Part shown: piece after piece, positions 1 through 7,160 of the stretch
Layout: each line of letters begins with the position of its first letter
Numbering within the stretch: the first letter of the stretch is position 1
NCBI GenBank assembly: GCA_036939975.1
Contig: JALLPB010001999.1
Coordinates: forward strand, 1-12,224
Length of the DNA stretch: 12,224 bases
Direction: 5' to 3'
Origin: Cyclostephanos tholiformis
Taxonomy: Eukaryota > Bacillariophyta > Thalassiosirophyceae > Thalassiosirales > Thalassiosiraceae
Notes under the pieces: model-generated
The model's input: only the letters and a program-made list of their open reading frames with translations
Told to the model about the DNA's origin: nothing
Databases searched by the model: none
Position numbers and translations under genes: made by a program

Positions 1-215
1 ATGATGTTGTTGATGCCTTGATTTGTGACAGGAACATAATCTAGTTCCTTGTCATGTTTGCCCCCCCTTTGCGGTGGCAGTAGTCCCTCCTGAAGTGACT
101 AGGAACCCATCCACGGGATGAGCATAATATTTGGGTGCTTGCCTGTTAATTTTTGGGGAAGAACGAGTGCCAGGGGTGCCCTGGCCATGACATCTTGCCC
201 GTGCATTGGGTGATG
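1..215 (-). other. Unassigned gene-like stretch at the left edge
   Basis: This stretch is richer in G and C than the next kilobase. On the minus strand two frames are open for 35 or more codons each; one includes HPMHGQDVMARAPLALVLPQ and is broken by a TAG near 105, after which it stays open to the window edge. I do not recognise the product. It may be the end of an exon or a decayed gene, or simply stop-poor GC-rich DNA. No start, splice site or poly(A) signal decides between these. Confidence 0.15.
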
Positions 216-339
216 TCATGGTTGCAGTGTGTTATGGGTTGCTGGAGTGGGTGAGAAAGATATTTTCGACTTTTCCTGTGTAACTCTGAAGATAGGGCCC
301 ATAGCTTCAAAGTATGATGATAATTGAGAAATCAAATAC

Positions 340-1070
340 AGCAAAAATATCGCCATATTCAATATTAGATGACTAGCAAACCCCGTAACTTCGAATATAG
401 AGGTTAAGGAAATCAAATTTAGCAATAGAATTGCTATATTCGATATTAGATGGTGTGATCAACCCGTAACTTTGATGTTACGGGCTACCTAGACCCATAA
501 CTTTGAAGTTACGAGTTTGTAACTGTGAAGTAAGATGACTAGGAAAACCCGTAATTTCGAATATGGAGGGTTAGAAATTCAAATTTAGTGATAAATTTGC
601 TATATTTGATTTTAGATGGGGTGATCATACCGTAACTTCGAAGTTATGGGTTACCTACACCCGTAATATCGAAGTTACAAGCTCGTAACTTTGAAGTTAT
701 GGTATGTTATTGCCATCCAATATCAAATATGGACTGAACGGAAACTGACCTATATTCGATTTTAGGGGCATTGAATATCAAATTAAGCTGATATATCGCT
801 ATACTCAAAAAGTCTTGGGGTATCTAATATCAAATATAGTGATAATACAAGCGATAAATAGCAATTTATTGCTATATTTGATATTAGATGACCGTAACCT
901 TGAATATAGGGTGGAGAGCCTGTAATTTCAAAGTTACGGGCGTGCTGAGGTATGTAATTTCGAAGTTATGGGTTGATTGTTGTAGGGGGCCTATATTCGA
1001 TGTCCGGTCACAAAATGACCAGTACGCGGGAGCTAGTTCCGAATATGCCGTAACTTCGAAGTTAGCTGCA
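340..1070. repeat. AT-rich array of two interspersed palindromic motifs
   Basis: About ten copies of a near-palindrome of the form CCCGTAACTTCGAAGTTACG are scattered through this stretch, for example at 463-484, 494-513, 629-650, 909-930 and 1048-1065. Between them lie about eight copies of a second motif related to CTATATTCGATATTAG, for example at 355, 431, 599, 750, 820 and 870, in both orientations. Both share a TTCGAA-like core. Spacing is irregular, so this is not a simple tandem satellite. No open reading frame here looks real. The DNA should be able to form many short hairpins. It could be a foldback-type element, a composite satellite or the wreck of a transposon end; the sequence alone does not say which. 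Confidence 0.7.
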
Positions 1071-1089
1071 ACAGACCCACTGGACTCCC

Positions 1090-2640
1090 AATATAAGGGT
1101 GATCAAACACTTCATATACATTCAATATGGATGTAAGATACAAAGTGGGTTGGTTTACATCAACCTTAAGACATGACAACATGACATTATTTGGGCTCAC
1201 CTTAATGCCCAAAATTTTCAAAATTTGGCACCCACCTGCACAGGTGTTATAGTGGAAGGTTGCACCCATGTACCCATTCACAGCACCATATGAAGGTGCT
1301 CAAACACTTTCTAGATATACAGTATGGATGTGATATACAAATTAGGGTGGCATATAGTCTCAAACATGACATCACAATGTTATTTGGGCCCCTATACAAT
1401 ATGGATGCCAGCTACAGATTGGGGTGCTGGCTTACAGCCTCCAAACATGAGACACCATGTTATTTGGGCTCACATTTACCCCCAAATTTCTAATATCTGG
1501 TCCCACCTGCACAGGTGTAACTGTGTAAGGGTGCACTCATACACCCAACCACAGCATATGAAGGTGCTCAAACACTTCATATATATTTTACATGGATGTA
1601 AGAAGCAAGTGGGGTGGTTACTAGCCTCAACACATGAAACCATGATGTTACTTGGGCTCACCCATAATCCCAATTTCCAAATTTTGGCCCCCATCCACTC
1701 ATGTGTAACTGTGTAAGGGTGCACCCATATGCCTATCCACATCATATGAAGGAGCTCACACACTTTGTATACACTCAATATGGATGTGAAATACAGAGTG
1801 GGGTGGTTTACATCTTCAAACATAACACCATACTGATGTTATATGGGGTCACCCATACCCCTAATTTTCCTAAATTTGGCCCCCACCTGTACAGGTGTAA
1901 CATGTAATAGTGCACTCATATGCCCATCCACAGCATAGGAATGCACTTAAATACCTTCAATACATCAAATATGGATGGTGAGACACAAAGTGGGGTGGTT
2001 TACAGCCTCCAAACATGTGACAAAAATTTATTTGGGCTCCAGCTTACCCCAAAATTTCCAAAATTTGGCCCCACCTGCACAGGTGTAATTGTGTAAGGGA
2101 GCACCTATATGCCCATCCTCAGCACAGCCTCAAAACATGTTCTCATGATGTTATTATAGCTCTGCCTTACCCCCAATTTTCCAAAATTTGGCCCCCACCT
2201 GCACATGCATAACTGTGAGGGTGTAACCATATGCCCATCCTCAGCATATGAAGGTGCTAAGACACTTTCAATATACCCAATATGGATGTGAGACATTGAT
2301 TGGGGTGGTGTATAGCCTCAAACATGACACATGTTATTTGGGCTTACTCCCAATTTTCCAAAATTTGGCCCTCACCTGCACAGGTGTAACTGTAACAGTG
2401 TATGGTTGCACCCATACCCGTATGCCCATCCACAGCATATGAAGGTGCTCAAACACTTTAAATACATCCAATATGGATGTAAGAAGCAAGTGGGGTGGCT
2501 TACAGCCTCAAACATGACACCATCATGATGTTATTTTGGCTCCCCCTACCCCCAATTTTTCATAATTTTGCATTGAGCTGCACAGGTATAACTGTGTAAG
2601 GGGGCACCCGTATGCCCATCCACATCATATGAAGGCATCA
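1090..2640. repeat. Tandem satellite, unit about 190 bp
   Basis: A recognisable phrase (CATATGAAGGTGCTCAAACA and variants) recurs at 1287, 1555, 1743, 1934, 2245, 2436 and 2626, with a diverged copy near 1092. Typical spacing is 188-195 bp. The 268-bp step from 1287 carries an internal duplication around 1380-1480, and the 311-bp step from 1934 contains an extra partial unit around 2105-2240. Each unit runs through an AATATGGATGT phrase, a TTATTTGGGCTCACC phrase, CCAAAATTTGGCCC, a CACCTGCACAGGTG palindrome and a GTGCACCCATATGCCCATCC phrase. Short open frames on both strands are translations of the repeat and show no protein signature. Units are diverged from each other, so the array is old or not homogenised. 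Confidence 0.85.
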
Positions 2641-3123
2641 CAAACCCAAATATAGCTGATATTAAACAAAATGACTAAACTGGAAAAACTGACCTGAGCG
2701 TTGCTAACTAAACTTTAAGTTTAAGCTAACAGCTAACCTAGAGGTATTTCAGCTACTGATTAAACTGAATTCATTATATTTAGTACTAAGTCCTACATAC
2801 ATTCATAATCATAATTCTTTTCTTCCATTGTTTGGATTCAGTTTTGGATGGTGCAAAGGATATTTGTTTCTAGAAACAAATACTTTATGCACCTTCCAAA
2901 TTACTTTGGATGGTAAGACTAGCTACACTGGATTAAAACTCTAGAGTAGTAAGTATTAATTTTAGCTACCTACAATACTACTCAACAACACTTGCCAACA
3001 TGCAACCTACAATACGATACATTGTAAACATGGCCCCAATGGTGCTCCCCTCCCCTCATCCAAAATCATGCCAAATTATGGTAAGGATTAGGCAGAATTG
3101 GCAAAAAAAATAGGGAAAACCTT
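2641..3123. other. Unassigned spacer between satellite and inverted-repeat segment
   Basis: AT-rich DNA with no credible coding frame on either strand. It contains the long hairpin at 2843-2901 and a weaker inverted repeat near 2704-2735 (GCTAACTAAACTTT against AAGTTTAAGCTAAC). Nothing else was recognised. Confidence 0.5.
2843..2901. repeat. 59-bp imperfect palindrome with a perfect 22-bp centre
   Basis: The centre, 2861-2882, is a perfect palindrome whose half is TATTTGTTTCT. Its arms extend outwards as TTTTGGATGGTGCA on the left and TGCACCTTCCAAAT on the right, with a few mismatches between. It could form a strong cruciform. It may be a small foldback or MITE remnant. No target duplication was identified. 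Confidence 0.6.
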
Positions 3124-3176
3124 TCAAACACCTCATTTCTGCAAATATCGATTTGGTGGCAGTCACTTTTTTTACC
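3124..3176 (+). repeat. Left arm of the 53-bp inverted repeat
   Basis: Starts TCAAACACCTCATTTCTGC and ends CACTTTTTTTACC. It matches the complement of 6498-6550 at 51 of 53 positions; the differences lie in the AATATCGAT part. Similarity stops sharply on both sides. Confidence 0.85.
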
Positions 3177-3226
3177 ACGTTTCTTTTGCATAAGTGGGGT
3201 CAAGTCATGAATCTTCCATTTCTACA

Positions 3227-3751
3227 GCATCACCGCAGCACTGCGGATAACCCTAAGATTTTCCCTCCTGACCCCTCTGCACCTCGTGAATTGTACCTTC
3301 TGTCAGCATCACATTGCAAAACTGCCCTTTTGCTGACATAAATCTCGTCCCAACATAATCCCCACCCACTTGTACTGGATACAGACTCATCCTCACTATC
3401 ACCAAAGGCCCCAGTTCTTCATGCTTTGTAAATCCATGGAAATGCCCAAACTGTAATTACACCAATCATGAGGATATTTCCTATGCTGTATTTTGCATTC
3501 ATGATCAGTATGATGAGGACATTGGCAAGAATATGTGTGTCATATGCTATCTAGTCAAGGGGAAATGAAATAGCACTTATTGCTGCCTTTCCTTCTTGTA
3601 TCTACCTGTTGGCTGCAGTTATGGTTCATTCACTCATTTTATATTAAAAAACATCATTGAAATCTATCCACAAATTTCAATAGCATCACTAAAAGCCAAA
3701 ACTAGACTTTTTGTACACTCAACCTAGAAAACCAAACTAACTGAGCATCAC
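3227..3751 (+). repeat. Left subterminal GCATCAC motifs (four copies)
   Basis: GCATCAC lies at 3227-3233, 3306-3312, 3683-3689 and 3745-3751, all in the same orientation. The last two share a longer context: AGCATCACTAAA followed about 15-20 bases later by TAGACTTTT. Possible protein-binding sites of the enclosing element, mirrored by the set on the right. Confidence 0.5.
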
Positions 3752-3816
3752 TAAATTAAAAAATAGACTTTTGTTACCCATTTATCTACAAGACTCAACT
3801 AAAATATCTATCCTCA

Positions 3817-4263
3817 TTATAAATCAAGATCTTCTACCAAGAAGAAGTTCTTGTGCATTAGCTGGTATTCATCCCTTCTTCCATCATCATCATCTTCTTC
3901 ATCATTGTGCAGTGATTGCATTGCTCAGTCCCATCACACATTGGATGTGCTGTTGATTTGGTTCTATGATGTTGTCCCGAAATCTGTACCAGTCCCATTT
4001 ACAAATCCATTTTGCATGCTGCAGCACTGACCTGTTTTGCACTTGCATGCCGCTCCAACTAATTGTGACATTTTCTTGAAGAAGCATTTATCAATAACCT
4101 CTGGCACTGGGATTAACACAATTTTGATCTCATCCTCATTGCAACAACCCATATCAGTAACACTTCTGAGGAGGAATAGCGGAAAATGAATGAATTTACC
4201 ATCGTTCGTCAATCCACATTTCTCACCTTCCCTTGTAGACAACTTGAAATTCAACTTGGGCAC
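3817..4263 (-). pseudogene. Broken cysteine-rich reading frame inside the inverted-repeat segment
   Basis: A 99-codon frame (ATG at 4263, TAG at 3964-3966) contains CCNEDEIKIVLIPVPEVIDK and then CKCKTGQCC (Cys 73, 75, 80, 81). After TAG and two TGA codons the same frame reopens and gives an acidic run, NDEEDDDDGRRDE, and a final TAA at 3817-3819. A Cys-rich C-X-C-K cluster followed by an acidic tail recalls the CXC-type zinc-binding ends of some eukaryotic proteins, including proteins of mobile DNA, but the cluster here is incomplete. Upstream, a separate 121-codon minus-strand frame (4251-4616) overlaps its start in another frame and may be an earlier exon or noise. I cannot name a function. 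The stops could lie in an intron or mark decay; their density favours decay. Confidence 0.25.
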
Positions 4264-5768
4264 ACCATGTGCTGTTTTTGCCTGTTTTCCCCTGAATTGA
4301 CCGCCACAATCAATAGGGGGTCCAGTGGGTTCCTCCCCCCCTTTTTTAATCTGGCAGGAATCTCAAAAATTGAAGAGTAAAAAAAAAGTGAGGAAAAAGG
4401 GATGGACCATGGACTGACTGTGTTGCCATTTCCATCATGCCCCAATTTCATTGCATGCTCCTGCCCAGCCCCTTTCTCAACAACAACAATTTCTTCCCTG
4501 AAGATATTGCCAATTATTGCAATATCACAGCATGATGCACAACAAGGCTGATGCCGTGACATTGCAATAATGGGTGATCTTTTTAATCTGCAAGTGTATT
4601 TTGCATGGAAAAACACTCATTGACCTCAAAGAAGAAGACAAGGACAGCTATGGTATGAGCCATTTTCTGCTCAACATCATGGTTATTATGATGGCTGGCA
4701 TTGTTTTTTTTGTATAAATTCCTACATTAAATCTAGTTCCCACCACTTTTACAGCACCCCAAGACAATGGTGTCCGCCACTTTCATAGCATTAACAACCC
4801 ACATCAAAATGGGACCATGCCTTGAAACTTTAGGGGCATCTTCCTCAAGTGCATGGTAGCAATCCCCATGCTTTTCATGTCTCGCTGGCTCATTATTTCA
4901 ACATTGCAATGGTGCGTGTTTTTTCTAGCTTGTGCTAGCAATACTGTTGTAGCCCCAACGGCCCACTTTGAGATGGAAACATGTCCCAATACTCAATTAG
5001 CATCTTACATTAAGAATTCCACAAATGCTTTTCATGCCATATATGCATTAGGCTAGGAAGTTACAAGGTGCAATAAGAGCACGTAAAAACACTAGTTAAA
5101 CAGGGCTTTTTGTTAGGTGTCTGCCACCCATGCAATAGCCCGGATTACCCACTTGGTGTCAGAATCTGGTAACAAAACTTTACACCCTTCTTTCAAACTA
5201 TATACAAGCAATTTGACATACTTCAAATGATCCATATGCTCGTGCTTGAAAAATGGGCTCAAAATAACATATGAAATTGGCCATTTTGTTAGTGCAGAAT
5301 ATTTCTATGTTTGGCACACTCATTGGGTGAGTTCTGTTCAATTTTTTTCAAATGGTATGGTGTGGGGTGTTTAAAAAAATCACATTTTTCCACCGGACCC
5401 CCTACAATCAAGTTTGTGCCACAGCATTGTCCAGTTCATGTTCCTTGTTGACCTATTGCCATCTTCATTTAATTCAATTCCTCACCTGAAGTCATGGAAG
5501 CACTTATTGTGAATTGCATCCAATGCTTCTGACATTGGAACAGTTAAGTCAGTCTGAGGTGTTGTTGGTTTTAACAGCCCTACTTTGCACCGGGGTCAAG
5601 GGAAGATTCTCAGACTGAGTTGTCTCTGAAGTGATTGGCAGGCTGTTGCTCTTGTTACTACATTTTGTGCACCATCCTCAAGCTCTATTCTTACAGTGCT
5701 GTGAAAGATTATTGGTATATGGATAAGGTAATGAACTGATGTGTATGAGTAGTTTGAAATTTTAATAA
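4264..5768. other. Interior of the inverted-repeat segment, no resolvable gene
   Basis: Short frames exist on both strands; the most protein-like is on the minus strand at 4804-4989 (61 codons, includes KWAVGATTVLLAQARK). None carries a recognised domain. Candidate minus-strand 5' splice sites (GGTGAG) occur near 4223 and 5484. The stretch may hold exons of a decayed gene read on the minus strand, continuous in direction with the cysteine-rich frame to its left, but no exon chain can be fixed from the sequence. Confidence 0.25.
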
Positions 5769-6326
5769 GTGATGCTTGTGGTGGTTGCAGCATTTCAAAG
5801 TATATCAGATCATGATGGATCTATTTTGTCCAGAGATGCTCTTGAGTATACTTTACTAATCTCATTTCCCTAAACACCCATTTTTCAAAATATTACTTTC
5901 ATAAAGAACACAATTTTGTTTTTTGTAATTTCCTCAACATCAATACTGTCTGATTTAAGCATTCAGTGACATCACATTATAATCCATTTTGATTTGTTAT
6001 CATTCACATTCCAATAAGTGATGCTAAGTAAACGTAATTTTAGTAAAATGTGATGCTAAGGAAGCGTATTTTTGGTAAAATGTGATGCAAATGAAAACTA
6101 GGTGGAGGAAATATTCTAAGCGAGACCTCCATGTGATGAACCAATCTTAATCACATAGTTAACATATTTACAATAGATATTACTAGTATGTATGTACTTA
6201 CTTAAAATAAGAAATCTACAATAAGTGACGCTTAGTTAATGTACTTTTCATCTCACAAAAAATTGAAATTTATGTCAAATAAATGTAAATAGTGACATTA
6301 ATGAAAAACATATCTAAATGTGATGC
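5769..6326 (-). repeat. Right subterminal GTGATGC motifs (five copies plus one variant)
   Basis: GTGATGC lies at 5769-5775, 6018-6024, 6050-6056, 6082-6088 and 6320-6326; GTGACGC at 6225-6231 is a one-base variant. Several share the longer context AATAAGTGATGCTAAG or AAAATGTGATGCTAAGGAAG. They are inverted relative to the left set. Confidence 0.5.
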
Positions 6327-6497
6327 CATAGAGTTGGTTCATTACACATGTAAATGGTACTGAAGTGACACAAGAAGGGACAACAAAAAGGATGTGCACA
6401 AATGAAAAAAATCAAAAAAATGCTCATGGATTTGAATTTTTGAAAACAATGTCTGCAAAAGGTGAAAATAATTGGATCAAAAATTTTGGCCACCTGG

Positions 6498-6550
6498 GGT
6501 AAAAAAAGTGACTGCCACCAAATCAATTTTTGCAGAAATGAGGTGTTTGA
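6498..6550 (-). repeat. Right arm of the 53-bp inverted repeat
   Basis: Starts GGTAAAAAAAGTGACTGCC and ends GAAATGAGGTGTTTGA. It pairs with 3124-3176 at 51 of 53 positions. Read on the minus strand it is open and contains IWWQSLFLP; the left arm read on the plus strand keeps the same peptide, so a shared exon is a possible alternative to a transposon end. Confidence 0.85.
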
Positions 6551-6955
6551 TATAAATGCCCCAAAAATATTGGTGGATAGCTGGGATCAGTGCGCATAGA
6601 TTTAATGCAACAGCAAAAAAAGAAGAATTATGCACTAAAATAACTCACCTTTACTTCACAAGCACACTGAGCCGCATTCTGTAGAATAATAGTCAATAAA
6701 ATAAAGCAGCAAAAAAATTGCATTGCTGTGTTGTACAGATCAAGATCAATCATGAGACATATGGCGATTGCACTCACCTCAAAAATGTGAGCCACTGGAA
6801 TCCTGTGGGCATGGGGGGTCACAGTGTAATTTTTGCATTTTAGTGTGTCGTAATGAGATTATGAGTTGTGTGTTGTGCTTGCAACTAGGACTAGGATACC
6901 ATGCATTGTACTTATTGTATGATAGACCTGCTATTGATCTTGGGGAGAATTCATT
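6551..6955 (-). other. Spacer with minus-strand intron signals; possible small exons
   Basis: On the minus strand two good 5' splice sites (G|GTGAGT) occur at 6772-6778 and 6643-6649. Between them lies a plausible 3' splice site (TTCTACAG) preceded by a branch-point-like TTGAC. This would define a 99-bp intron (6679-6777), an exon at 6778-6802 and one at 6649-6678. The two short exons are in phase and read on as IPVAHIFE and NAAQCACEVK. The intron itself is also open, so retention would not break the frame. No protein family was recognised, and the host's intron rules are not known from this window. Confidence 0.25.
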
Positions 6956-7149
6956 CTACTAAACAGTGACAGTTGTGTTGCTAAGGTGATTACTTATTTA
7001 TGAGTAATCTGCTTTGGTTTGTTAATGCAAACCTTTCGCTGGTGATTTAAAAATCGCTGAATGATTTTAAATCCCGAATCGCCAATAATCGCCAGTCTGG
7101 CTATCATATGTGACTTCTGTACGTACGTAGGTAATTACGAAGTCTAACA
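6956..7149 (-). repeat. 3' LTR (about 195 bp)
   Basis: The element-side boundary is clear: on the minus strand the LTR opens TGTTAGACTTCGTAATTACC just after a purine-rich AAGGGTG. The outer boundary is set by similarity with the 5' LTR fragment, which begins at CTACTAAACAGTGA (6956 here, 12131 there) and is uncertain by about 10 bp. Shared landmarks are GTGATTACTTATTTATGAG and a small hairpin at 7016-7033. A second hairpin lies at 7044-7073 (GATTTAAAA against TTTTAAATC). The copies differ by substitutions and an insertion of about 10 bp. Confidence 0.75.
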
Positions 7150-7157
7150 CACCCTTG
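7150..7157 (-). other. Polypurine tract (plus-strand DNA primer)
   Basis: On the minus strand AAGGGTG directly precedes the LTR's TGTTAG and follows the stop codon of the pol frame (7161-7163) by only a few bases. The position fits the polypurine tract; the tract is short and holds one T. Confidence 0.5.
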
Positions 7158-7160
7158 TAG

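Larger units (their letters stand above)
3124..6550. mobile_element. Putative DNA transposon bounded by 53-bp inverted repeats, family unknown
   Basis: Two arms of 53 bp (3124-3176 and 6498-6550) are inverted copies of each other with 2 mismatches, enclosing 3.4 kb. Inside the arms, the 7-mer GCATCAC appears four times on the left (3227-3751), and its complement GTGATGC appears five times on the right (5769-6326). I saw no copy in the opposite orientation on either side. Subterminal motifs mirrored in this way are characteristic of transposase-binding sites in several DNA transposon families. No intact transposase is present, only a broken minus-strand frame. No target-site duplication is visible at the arm ends, so the true termini may lie elsewhere, or the arms may be two inverted copies of some other repeat. 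The mobile-element call is inference; the repeats are directly visible. Confidence 0.45.

Noticed and set aside
1324..1716. 130-codon plus-strand frame and similar frames at 1476-1823, 2248-2442 and 2331-2528
   Set aside because: They are translations of the 190-bp satellite; both strands and several frames give equally long readings and none has a protein signature.
3153..3341. Plus-strand frame of 62 codons beginning in the left inverted-repeat arm
   Set aside because: No recognisable domain, closed by TAG just upstream, and no splice or promoter evidence.
6314..6526. Minus-strand frame rich in Phe, Cys and Ile
   Set aside because: Composition reflects T-rich DNA; it overlaps the inverted-repeat arm and shows no domain. 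A membrane protein call is not supported.
6940..6956. Target-site duplication of the copia element
   Set aside because: The other flank lies beyond 12224, so no comparison is possible.
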